From an uncultured Collinsella sp. (GTDB lineage Bacteria > Actinomycetota > Coriobacteriia > Coriobacteriales > Coriobacteriaceae), in the NCBI GenBank assembly GCA_900543945.1, contig UQTN01000024.1, positions 1-22,308 of the forward strand: a stretch of DNA of 22,308 nt, read 5' to 3'. A model generated the notes under the pieces. The model did no database searches. It had not been told where the DNA came from and was given only the letters and a program-made list of their open reading frames with translations. Position numbers and translations under genes: made by a program. Every line of letters starts with the position of its first letter. The stretch's first letter is position 1. This document shows, one piece after another, positions 8,789 to 15,148 of the stretch.

Positions 8789-8834
8789 TACTTGCGCCTG
8801 ACAGGCTTGCGCTTGCTTGGGCGTGCGGTTATTT

Positions 8835-8911
8835 GCTCCATTAGCTCAGTTGGATAGAGCAGGGGACTTCTAATCCCAAGGTCGACGGTTCGAATCCGCC
8901 ATGGAGCACCA
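8835..8911 (+). tRNA. tRNA-Arg, anticodon UCU
   Basis: A complete 77-nt cloverleaf with encoded CCA. The acceptor stem is GCTCCAT (8835-8841) with ATGGAGC (8901-8907), the D arm is GCTC/GAGC, the anticodon loop is CTTCTAA (8867-8873) with TCT at 34-36, and the T loop is TTCGAAT (8889-8895). It reads AGA and probably AGG codons, which are rare in this GC-rich genome. Two stem positions do not pair: A50 with C64 in the T stem (GACGG/CCGCC) and G27 with A43 at the base of the anticodon stem. Confidence 0.95.
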
Positions 8912-8920
8912 TCGTTTATT

Positions 8921-8952
8921 AAGCCCAGACCGCTTGTGGTCTGGGCTTTTTT
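8921..8952 (+). terminator. Rho-independent terminator after tRNA-Arg(UCU)
   Basis: A perfect 11-bp stem AAGCCCAGACC (8921-8931) with GGTCTGGGCTT (8938-8948), loop GCTTGT, followed by more T residues. The T-run also encodes the first two Phe codons of the downstream acyltransferase remnant. Confidence 0.92.
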
Positions 8953-9455
8953 CACATGCAAGTGTTCTTTATTCTTGCCGGGTATACGTTTAGGCCGAAG
9001 CCGTGGCGCGAGCTGCTGTTGTGCTGCTGGTGTGGATTGGCTATACGGCGCGCCAAGGGGGGCTCGAGCCGAGCGTGAGCAAGCCCCTGCTGTTTATTGG
9101 AGCCGGTGTCGCTTGGCTTGTCCTTGCCGCGCTGAGTGGGCTTGAGCTTTCGAGCCGCCGCGTGGATGGGTTCGTGGTTGCGACAGTTGCCGCTCTTGCC
9201 GGCAGCTATTGCGTGTGCTGGGTTTCCATGGCGCTGGAGAAGTTGAAAGACGTGCCGGTTTTGGGGTCCTTTGAACAAGCGCTCGTGTTCTGCGGACAGG
9301 CCAGTCTTGCCATCTTTGCAATCCACGCGGTCGATTGGTTTATCCCCTGGCAGACCATGCCTCTACTTATGACGCTGCCAGCATCGTGGCTCTTCGCATC
9401 AATCGTGCGTTGCGCCTGCGATATTGGATTGGCGTACGTGATCAAGAAGGCGTAA
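8950..9455 (+). pseudogene. Remnant of an acyltransferase-3 (OafA/fucose-O-acetylase-like) membrane protein
   Basis: Two pieces of one degraded gene are visible. In the frame of position 8950 the DNA reads FHMQVFFILAGYTFRPKPWR, which matches the FHMPLFFFxSGY region of acyltransferase-3 proteins; it stops at TGA after about 40 codons. In the frame of position 9003 a 150-residue stretch follows, with membrane helices and, near 9295-9325, GQASLAIFAIHAVDW, matching the family's C-terminal G-SLxIYxxH helix. It ends at TAA 9453-9455. In intact members these landmarks are roughly 200 residues apart; here about 115, so there is an internal deletion with a frame change. The N-terminal helix with the catalytic His is lost, because the sequence is cut at the tRNA terminator's T-run. 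The family O-acylates surface sugars, which fits the locus. A short real gene from GTG 9003 is possible but no SD supports it. Confidence 0.65.
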
Positions 9456-9460
9456 TTTAA

Positions 9461-9491
9461 AGCGGGGAGGACCAAGTTGGCCCTCTCCGCT
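9461..9491 (-). terminator. Hairpin between convergent genes, possible terminator of the P-loop NTPase gene
   Basis: A near-perfect inverted repeat, AGCGGGGAGG (9461-9470) against CCTCTCCGCT (9482-9491) with one G-T pair, whose inner arms CCAA/TTGG extend the stem. On the minus strand it is followed by CTTTAAATT, a weak U-rich tail, and it begins only 5 bp past the NTPase stop codon. Confidence 0.55.
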
Positions 9492-9495
9492 GTCA

Positions 9496-10494
9496 TTATG
9501 CCTTCAGACACTCGGGCAAAACGCTTGCAACTGTACTTATCGCTTGCGGCTTGAGATACTGCTCGTTGAGCTTTGCCTTTTTGTAGGCATAGCGAGTGTC
9601 TGCCGAGTACTTGATCAATACATCGGTGAAGAACCGCTCCCAGCTCAGGTAGTCGCGGCTCTCGATGTAGTTCGAGGGGTCCTCGAGAATCTTTGGGATA
9701 TCGTTGCTGGGAATGAGGCCAGATTGCAGAAGTGTCCACTCAAATGATTCCGGGAGGAACAAGCGAACGTTCTTGTAAACGCGCTGTCCCAGCACCTTTT
9801 CGATGTAGGGGCCAAACGCTGCGCCGTCTCCTATGGCAAGTATGTTTTGCTCGGGACATTCGTGAATCGTTCGTTTTAGGCTTGCTACGCCGGTGGCGGA
9901 ATAGCAGGGGATTCCCAGTCGGTTGCAAAGGACGCTGTAGAATTGATAACCCGATTTGCTGTCCTCGACAACTACGGCGTCGGGTATCTCGAATCCAACA
10001 TTTAGATCCTGATACAACATGCTTGCCGTGTGGTCATATAGCGGCTTGGTCACCGAGTAGAAGCGTCTGTCGCTCTTGCGGCCATTAATTGTCTTGCTTG
10101 TGGTGTTGACTAGCTTTAGGATCTCGTCGACGCTGTAGGGGAGTTCGTTGGCGTCGCGACGAGATATCAGAACAAAATAGTTGGACGATCCGTTGATGGC
10201 TTTGGCGAAGTCCTTTGAGTAGATAAACTCGTTGCCCTCGTCTAAAAATACAATAGAATCCTCGATGATCGACAGCTCGCGCTCCCAACGTCTGCCGGAA
10301 AGCGTTTCGCAGGGCACGTCGCAGCTGAGTGTAACGCCGCTTTCCGGTCCTCGGTCGTTGTAGTCGCGAATCATCGAGATGAGCGTCGTTTTGCCCGTGC
10401 CGCTGTTACCGCGAATGAAGGAAATGTTGCGTTTAAACGTGAGTGTGTATTTGACCTTTGCGCGCTCTACGACAACGGTATGCGTTCCCTTCAT
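9496..10494 (-). CDS. P-loop NTPase with a TOPRIM-like C-terminal half, partner of DUF4869 protein
   Basis: A 332-residue soluble protein I cannot assign to a characterised family. The N-terminal half is a P-loop ATPase: Walker A GNSGTGKTT (29-37), Walker B SIVFLDEG with Asp85-Glu86, and a FVLISRRD strand (107-114) in the sensor position. The second half begins with PDAVVVEDSKSGYQFYSVL (171-189) and continues to NILAIGDGAAFGPYIEKVL (217-235). This order of a strand ending in Glu, then a strand ending in Asp-Gly, resembles a TOPRIM fold as in OLD-type or DUF4435 proteins, but the usual DxD is absent, so nuclease activity is doubtful (inference). A charged, Tyr-rich tail follows to residue 332. 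No signal peptide or membrane helix. The ATG overlaps the TAA of the DUF4869 gene by one base (TAATG), so the two are translationally coupled. Stop TAA/TTA-side at 9496-9498. Confidence 0.8.
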   Translation of the reverse strand: MKGTHTVVVERAKVKYTLTFKRNISFIRGNSGTGKTTLISMIRDYNDRGPESGVTLSCDVPCETLSGRRWERELSIIEDSIVFLDEGNEFIYSKDFAKAINGSSNYFVLISRRDANELPYSVDEILKLVNTTSKTINGRKSDRRFYSVTKPLYDHTASMLYQDLNVGFEIPDAVVVEDSKSGYQFYSVLCNRLGIPCYSATGVASLKRTIHECPEQNILAIGDGAAFGPYIEKVLGQRVYKNVRLFLPESFEWTLLQSGLIPSNDIPKILEDPSNYIESRDYLSWERFFTDVLIKYSADTRYAYKKAKLNEQYLKPQAISTVASVLPECLKA

Positions 10495-10943
10495 TACTCA
10501 TCAACATCCAGAAAATCATTGGTGGCACCGACAAACTCCTGCATGTTCCTGACGATGCGGCCATCATTATTGATGCGAATCTCAAAACGCTTCCAGGGGA
10601 ACTTCATGATGTGGTAAAGGGTTACCAGCACATCCTGCTCTTTGCCAATTTTGAGCAGCCAGCGAGCGCAGTTATCTCCGCAAGTGGATGCATTGAACAC
10701 CATGTTTGGGAGATTGCGCACCAGCAGCAGCGTCTTAACGCCGCCGGACAGTTCGAGTGGGGTGATTGAGCCCAGCTGCTTGCTTACGATGTTGTGGGGA
10801 CCGATGAGCTCTGATCCGTCCACGCTTTTAATAATCTGTGCGGCCATAGGATCTTCGAACCATGAGTCCAAGTATGAGTTCCTAAAATAGGTTTCGGTAT
10901 CGTAGATAGAACCGGGGTAATCCCCCAGATGGATGCTTAACAT
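10494..10943 (-). CDS. DUF4869 family protein
   Basis: A 149-residue cytoplasmic protein matching the DUF4869 family, which has no known function. Hallmarks are the start MLSIHLGDYPGSIYDTETYF, the DPMAAQIIKSVDGSEL segment (31-46) and the conserved NASTCGDNCARWLL (84-97) with Cys88 and Cys92 three residues apart, a possible metal- or redox-sensitive pair. The start is set by GGAG 6 nt upstream of ATG 10943. It is the first gene of a two-gene leftward unit with the P-loop NTPase and is preceded by its own TATAAT box. Family members are common in Firmicutes and Actinobacteria gut species; the coupled NTPase suggests the pair acts as one complex or switch, but nothing in the sequence says on what. 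Confidence 0.85.
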   Translation of the reverse strand: MLSIHLGDYPGSIYDTETYFRNSYLDSWFEDPMAAQIIKSVDGSELIGPHNIVSKQLGSITPLELSGGVKTLLLVRNLPNMVFNASTCGDNCARWLLKIGKEQDVLVTLYHIMKFPWKRFEIRINNDGRIVRNMQEFVGATNDFLDVDE

Positions 10944-10974
10944 GCGCGTCTCCAGACGTTGTGTGACTGCAACG

Positions 10975-10980
10975 ATTATA
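10975..10980 (-). promoter_or_regulatory. -10 box for the DUF4869/NTPase unit
   Basis: TATAAT on the minus strand lies 32 bp before the DUF4869 start codon, giving a leader of about 25 nt. The -35 position (CTGGCG, 17-bp spacer) falls in one arm of the aro operon terminator stem and matches consensus at only three positions. Transcription may therefore need an activator, or may be low. Confidence 0.55.
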
Positions 10981-10992
10981 TGCTAGTAATAA

Positions 10993-11028
10993 AGTGCCGC
11001 CAGTAGCGAGGTTGCTGCTGGCGGCACT
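10993..11028 (-). terminator. Terminator of the aromatic amino-acid operon
   Basis: A 15-bp stem, 10993-11007 with 11014-11028 (outer part AGTGCCGCCAG/CTGGCGGCACT), with a 6-nt loop and one G-T pair. On the minus strand it is followed by TTTATTACT, so it acts on leftward transcripts 45 bp after the aroQ stop. Confidence 0.8.
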
Positions 11029-11073
11029 GGCATTATTAGCGTATGAATCGCGTTGATGGATTTGCTCGCGAGG

Positions 11074-11511
11074 CTACTTTTCGAGACGTTCCCCCAGCAG
11101 CTCCAACGCGTGGGCGTAGCCTTGGAGGCCTTCGCCAGTGATAGTGGCGAAGCAGGCTAGGCGTGCATAGCTCACCTGGCGGAAGTCCTCGCGCGTCTCT
11201 ACGGCGCTGATGTGCACCTCGACGGCCGGGATGGCGACGGCTTTGAGCGCATCGAGGATCGCCACGCTCGTGTGCGTGTAGGCCGCCGGGTTGATGACGA
11301 TGCCGTCGACCTTGCCGTAGGCCTCCTGGATCTTGTCGACGATGCTGCCCTCGTGGTTAGACTGGAAGACCTCGACCTCGTCGAAGCCCTGTGCAGCGCC
11401 CGCTTCCTGGCAGATCTGCACTAAGCGGTCGTAGTTGTCGCTGCCATAGATGCCCGGCTCGCGAATGCCGAGCATGTTGAGGTTGGGGCCGTTGATGACG
11501 AGTGCTTTCAT
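11074..11511 (-). CDS. aroQ: Type II 3-dehydroquinate dehydratase
   Basis: A 145-residue type II enzyme that converts 3-dehydroquinate to 3-dehydroshikimate, the third shikimate step, in the cytoplasm (the family forms dodecamers). Motifs in order are INGPNLNMLGIREPGIYG (6-23) with the lid Arg and catalytic Tyr22, QSNHEGSIVDKIQ, the NPAAYTHTSVAILDA strand, and EVHIS with the catalytic His, then SYARLACFATITGEGLQGY. The length is normal for the family. Start ATG 11511 has AAGGA 7-8 nt upstream. It is the last gene of the leftward operon, about 100 bp after the aroE-aroK fusion; a palindromic element lies in that gap and the operon terminator follows. Confidence 0.97.
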   Translation of the reverse strand: MKALVINGPNLNMLGIREPGIYGSDNYDRLVQICQEAGAAQGFDEVEVFQSNHEGSIVDKIQEAYGKVDGIVINPAAYTHTSVAILDALKAVAIPAVEVHISAVETREDFRQVSYARLACFATITGEGLQGYAHALELLGERLEK

Positions 11512-11574
11512 GGTTGCTTCCTTTGTGGTTGGTTGGCGTGGCCGGTCTTGTGGTCTTCGACGTTTGCCCAGATA

Positions 11575-11613
11575 AAACCTGCCAAAATAAACCTGTCCCT
11601 TTTTGGCAGGTTT
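11575..11613. repeat. Palindromic element with nested direct repeat, possible weak terminator
   Basis: A 13-bp perfect inverted repeat, AAACCTGCCAAAA (11575-11587) against TTTTGGCAGGTTT (11601-11613), closes on a loop that itself contains AAACCTGTCC, a second near-copy of the left arm. It overlaps the stop codon of the aroE-aroK gene (11612-11614). On the minus strand the stem runs into TTTTATCT, so it could attenuate aroQ, but it may instead be a dispersed REP-like palindrome; similar CCTGTCCCTTTTTGGCAGG-type sequences are familiar to me from gut bacterial intergenic DNA (recollection, not checked). Confidence 0.6.
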
Positions 11614-12850
11614 AGAGGGTGTCGAGGAGGGCGCGGGCGGTGTTGGCGGCGCAGTCGCGTGAGTCGATGATGTAGTCGGCCCAAGCGCAGTAGCGCGGCA
11701 TGCGCTGCTCGGCGAGCTTGTCGATACCGTCGCGGGCGGTGATGGGGCGGCCCTTGTGGGCGAGTTCGTCGAGCTTGCGGTTGAGCATCACAATCTGGCT
11801 GTTCTGGTGCAGCAGCGGGTAGTTCTCGTCCCGCGTGACCACGCCGCCGCCGGTGGAGAGCACCAGGCCGCTGCGCTTGGAGATGTCGGACAACGCCGCC
11901 GTCTCCTGCTCGCGGAAGGCCGCCTCGCCGCGCTCGACGATATAGTCGGCACAGGGCATGCCCAGACGCTTCTCAAGCGCGGCGTCTAAGTCGATGTGCT
12001 CGCGGCCAGTGAGCAGGGCGATCTGCTCACCCACGCGGGTTTTGCCCGAGCCCGGCATGCCGATCAGGGCGATGTTCTGTTCGCGGCGTGACAAGCGTTC
12101 CGTCACGTCCAGGATGCGCTCACGCGGGGTGACCTGGCCGGTATAGCGCTCGACGGCTTGCGCCGCCTGGGCCACAAGCATGAGCAAACCACCGATGCAG
12201 GGGATGCCGCGGCGCTCAGCCTCGAGCATCAGGCCCGTGCGGGCGGGGTTGTAGACAATGTCGATAGCGCCTTCGAGCGCATCGAGCCCCTCGAGTGTGC
12301 AAGGCGCGTCAGGGCAGTGGGGGAACATACCGGCAGGCGTGCAGTTGACGAGCAGGGCGGCGTCGGACTGCTGCGCGATGTTGCCGTAGTTGACCTCGCT
12401 CGTGCGGCCCACGGGCACGACTGCGGCGCCCAGATCGCCGAGCACCATGCTTGCCGTGGTGCCGGCACCACCGGTGGCACCAAGCACGAGGACCTTCTTG
12501 CCGGCAACTTCAACGCCCAGCTCCTCGACTAGGCACTGGAAACCGAAGTAGTCGGTGTTGTCGCCGCGCAGGCGGCCGTCGGGCAGGCGCGTGATGGTGT
12601 TAACGTTTCCCATGCGCTCGGCCAGCGGGCTCAGCTCGTCCAGGTAGTCCATGACGGCGCGCTTGTAGGGGATGGTCACGTTGGTGCCCTCCCATTCGTC
12701 GCCTGTCATAAAGGCCTCAAGATCCTCGGGCTCGCGCTCAAATCGTACGTACTCGAGCCCCGCGAGCTCCTTGTAGATGGTCGGGGTGTAGCTGTGGCCC
12801 AGCACGCGGCCCAGCACGCCGTAGGGGCGGGTTGCGGCGGTATCGGTCAT
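11612..12850 (-). CDS. aroE/aroK: Fused shikimate dehydrogenase - shikimate kinase
   Basis: A 412-residue bifunctional protein covering shikimate steps four and five. Residues 1-255 are AroE: substrate binding GHSYTPTIY (18-26), NVTIPYK with catalytic Lys63, GDNTD with Asp100, the NADP-binding GATGGAG loop (124-130) and GGLLMLVAQAA near 220-230. Residues 258-412 are AroK: Walker A GMPGSGKT (264-271), Asp287/Asp289 of the shikimate site, AFREQE, and STGGG (332-336). Each domain is full-length, the kinase slightly short. ATG 12850 directly abuts the pheA stop (TAGATG) and its SD GGAGG lies in the last codons of pheA, so translation is coupled. The lid-region Arg in KGRPI is present. Such fusion lets the dehydrogenase product pass to the kinase in one polypeptide. 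Confidence 0.96.
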   Translation of the reverse strand: MTDTAATRPYGVLGRVLGHSYTPTIYKELAGLEYVRFEREPEDLEAFMTGDEWEGTNVTIPYKRAVMDYLDELSPLAERMGNVNTITRLPDGRLRGDNTDYFGFQCLVEELGVEVAGKKVLVLGATGGAGTTASMVLGDLGAAVVPVGRTSEVNYGNIAQQSDAALLVNCTPAGMFPHCPDAPCTLEGLDALEGAIDIVYNPARTGLMLEAERRGIPCIGGLLMLVAQAAQAVERYTGQVTPRERILDVTERLSRREQNIALIGMPGSGKTRVGEQIALLTGREHIDLDAALEKRLGMPCADYIVERGEAAFREQETAALSDISKRSGLVLSTGGGVVTRDENYPLLHQNSQIVMLNRKLDELAHKGRPITARDGIDKLAEQRMPRYCAWADYIIDSRDCAANTARALLDTL

Positions 12851-13996
12851 CTAGAGCACCTCCGTGTAGCTGCCAAAGTAGGTGAAGCTCTCGCATACGT
12901 CGTCGATGGAATCGAGCAAGTCGTCGAGGGCCTTGCTACCAAAGGGGCAGTCCAGGTCAAAGTAGAACATAAACTCAAAGTCATGCCCGGGGATGGGACG
13001 GCTCTCGAGCTTGATGAGGTTGATATTGAGCGCGTAGAAACGCTCGAGTACGCGATAGAGCGCGCCCGGCTCGTTGGCCGTGGTAATCATAAGCGAGGTG
13101 CGGTTGGCACCGGGGTAGACGCGTGGCTCGCGGCTGATGACGACAAAGCGCGTGTAGTTGTTGTCCGAGTCCTGGATGTTGGGCTCCAGCACCTCCAGAC
13201 CGTAGAGTGCGGCGCAGCTGCGCGATGCGATGGCGGCAACATCGGTGCGCTCGGAGCTGGCGACCATCTCGGCCGACATGGCGGTGTTGGGGTACTTGGT
13301 GGCGTGCAGGCCGTGCGCCTCGATAAAGCTAGCGCACTGCGCGATGGCCTGACCGTGGCTGTAGACCTCGCGTATGCCCGCGAGCTTGGTGCCGGGCTTG
13401 ACGAGCAAGTTGTGGTCGATCTTGAGGCGCAGCGAGCGCACGATGTGGAAGTCGAACTGGGCGAGCAGGTCGTAGACGGCGTTGACTGAGCCGGCGGTGG
13501 AGTTCTCGATGGGCAGCACGCCAAACTCGCAGAAGCCGTCGCGCACGGCGCGCATAACGCCCTCGAAGGTCTCGAAAAACGCGATGTCGGGCACGTCGAA
13601 GAGTTTGCACGCGGCGATTTGACTGTAAGCGCCCTCGACGCCCTGGCAGGCGACGGTGGCCGTTTGAGGGAAGGGCGTGTCGGAGGCTGCAGCCGTGGCA
13701 TGGGCCTTTTGCGACACCGTGATGCCCTTGAGCTCGTTGATGTAGCGCTGCTGCTCGGCCTTGCTCATGCTCATGAGGAGACGAAACAGGGCGATGGTCT
13801 GGGCCTCGTAGCGCTCGGGCGCGCGGCTGGCGAGGTTGTTGAGTTTGGAGCGCTCGCGGGCGGGGTCAAAGACGGCCTTGCCCATCTCGATCTTTGACTT
13901 GGCGACCTCGGTGGCAATGTCCATGCGCTCGACAAAGCTGTTGAGGAGCGTGGTGTCGATGCCATCGATGGCCTGGCGAATATCGGCAAGGTCCAT
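12851..13996 (-). CDS. pheA: Bifunctional chorismate mutase / prephenate dehydratase (P-protein)
   Basis: A 381-residue enzyme taking chorismate via prephenate to phenylpyruvate, committing flux to phenylalanine. Residues 1-90 form an AroQ-class chorismate mutase helix bundle (LADIRQAIDGIDTTLLNSF). Residues 112-290 are prephenate dehydratase with QGVEGAYSQIAA (118-129), PIENSTAGSV (162-171), the SHGQAIAQC stretch and the catalytic TRFVVIS (282-288). Residues 298-375 are an ACT domain with NEPGALYRVL and ESRPIPG (331-337), where phenylalanine usually binds for feedback inhibition. The start is ATG 13996 (AAGGGG 5 nt upstream); the upstream extension of the open frame to 14248 overlaps aroC and is Arg/Pro-rich shadow. 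It sits 53 bp after aroC and abuts aroE/aroK. Confidence 0.96.
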   Translation of the reverse strand: MDLADIRQAIDGIDTTLLNSFVERMDIATEVAKSKIEMGKAVFDPARERSKLNNLASRAPERYEAQTIALFRLLMSMSKAEQQRYINELKGITVSQKAHATAAASDTPFPQTATVACQGVEGAYSQIAACKLFDVPDIAFFETFEGVMRAVRDGFCEFGVLPIENSTAGSVNAVYDLLAQFDFHIVRSLRLKIDHNLLVKPGTKLAGIREVYSHGQAIAQCASFIEAHGLHATKYPNTAMSAEMVASSERTDVAAIASRSCAALYGLEVLEPNIQDSDNNYTRFVVISREPRVYPGANRTSLMITTANEPGALYRVLERFYALNINLIKLESRPIPGHDFEFMFYFDLDCPFGSKALDDLLDSIDDVCESFTYFGSYTEVL

Positions 13997-14049
13997 GGAG
14001 GCCCCTTTCACGTAATGGCAGAGCTGACGGGCAACCCAGGTGAGTCGGG

Positions 14050-15147
14050 TTAGAGCTGGGCGGCGTCCTCGAGGAGGGCGTCCCAGATGGCGAGGGCGGC
14101 GGCTGCTTCGGCTACGGGGACGGCTCGGGGGACGATGCAGGGATCGTGACGGCCGTGGACCGAGAGCTCGGCATTTTCCATAGCGTCCATGTCCACCGTC
14201 TGCTGCTCGCGGCCAATGGAGGGCGTCGGCTTTACGGCCATGCGCCACATGACGGGCGCGCCGGTCGAAATACCGCCCAGGATGCCGCCGGCGTTGTTGG
14301 ACTCGACCTCGATCTCGCCGGTCTCGGCATCGATGCGATACGGATCATTGTTCTCGCTGCCGCGCATGGCGGCCACGGCAAAGCCCATGCCAAACTCCAC
14401 GCCCTTTACGGCGGGAATGCCAAACGCGATTTGCGCGATGCGGTTCTCGATGCCGTCGAAGATGGGGTCGCCGATGCCCGCGGGCAGGCCGTAGATGCCG
14501 CACTCCACGATGCCACCGATGCTGTCGAGCTCATCGCGCGCGGCCAGAATCTCCTCGCGCATGCGACCGGCTGCGGCGGCGTCAATGCAAGGAAGATCGT
14601 TCGTTAGGATCGCCTTACGGTCGGCCTCGCGATAGACCATGTCGTCCATCGGCAGGTCGGAGATGCCGCCGATCTGCGCGACGTGCGCCATCACGTTAAT
14701 GCCGCGGGCCTCGAGTGCCTGCAGCGCAATGCCGCCGGCAATGCACAGGGGTGCCGTTAGGCGGCCGGAGAAATGCCCACCGCCGGCGACGTCGTGCATG
14801 TTGTGATACTTCACGCGCGCAGGGAAGTCCGCATGTCCCGGACGGGGCTTGCGGCGCAGCTCAGAGTAATCCTTGGAGCGCGTGTTGGTGTTCTCGATAA
14901 TCGCTGCGATGGGCGCGCCGGTGGTGTGCCCATCGACCACGCCGGCAATGATATGCGCGGCATCGGCCTCGCGGCGCTTGGTCGCGGTCTCGTCGCGGCC
15001 GGGGGCGCGACGGCTCAAAAAGGCCTGCAGCTGCTCCTGATCAACGGCAATGCCCGCCGGGACGCCATCGAGCGAGCAACCGATGGCGGGGGAGTGCGAC
15101 TGGCCGAAGATGCTTAAGTGCAAGACGTTGCCAAAGGTCGAGGACAT
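14050..15147 (-). CDS. aroC: Chorismate synthase
   Basis: A 365-residue FMN-dependent lyase making chorismate from EPSP, the last shikimate step. It needs reduced FMN. Motifs are the N-terminal FGQSHSPAIG with the catalytic His18, RRAPGRDETATKR, GHADFPARVKY, the family signature GGGHFSGRLTAPLCIAGG, and NNAGGILGGISTGAP near residue 288. The first motif departs from the common FGESHG (Glu to Gln, Gly to Ser), which is worth noting but keeps the His. Start ATG 15147 has GAGGAGG 6 nt upstream, formed by the acidic last codons of aroA, whose TAG stop ends one base before this ATG. Position in the operon between aroA and pheA follows pathway order. Confidence 0.97.
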   Translation of the reverse strand: MSSTFGNVLHLSIFGQSHSPAIGCSLDGVPAGIAVDQEQLQAFLSRRAPGRDETATKRREADAAHIIAGVVDGHTTGAPIAAIIENTNTRSKDYSELRRKPRPGHADFPARVKYHNMHDVAGGGHFSGRLTAPLCIAGGIALQALEARGINVMAHVAQIGGISDLPMDDMVYREADRKAILTNDLPCIDAAAAGRMREEILAARDELDSIGGIVECGIYGLPAGIGDPIFDGIENRIAQIAFGIPAVKGVEFGMGFAVAAMRGSENNDPYRIDAETGEIEVESNNAGGILGGISTGAPVMWRMAVKPTPSIGREQQTVDMDAMENAELSVHGRHDPCIVPRAVPVAEAAAALAIWDALLEDAAQL

Positions 15148-15148
15148 G

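Noticed and set aside
8789..8834. Small repeats (GCCTGACAGGC, two copies of TTGCGC) between the exporter genes and tRNA-Arg(UCU)
   Set aside because: The palindrome is only 4-5 bp per arm with no T-run, so it is not supported as a terminator or operator.
13997..14248. Upstream extension of the pheA frame by 84 codons
   Set aside because: It is Arg/Pro/His-rich, overlaps the end of aroC, and a good SD with ATG at 13996 starts a textbook chorismate mutase.
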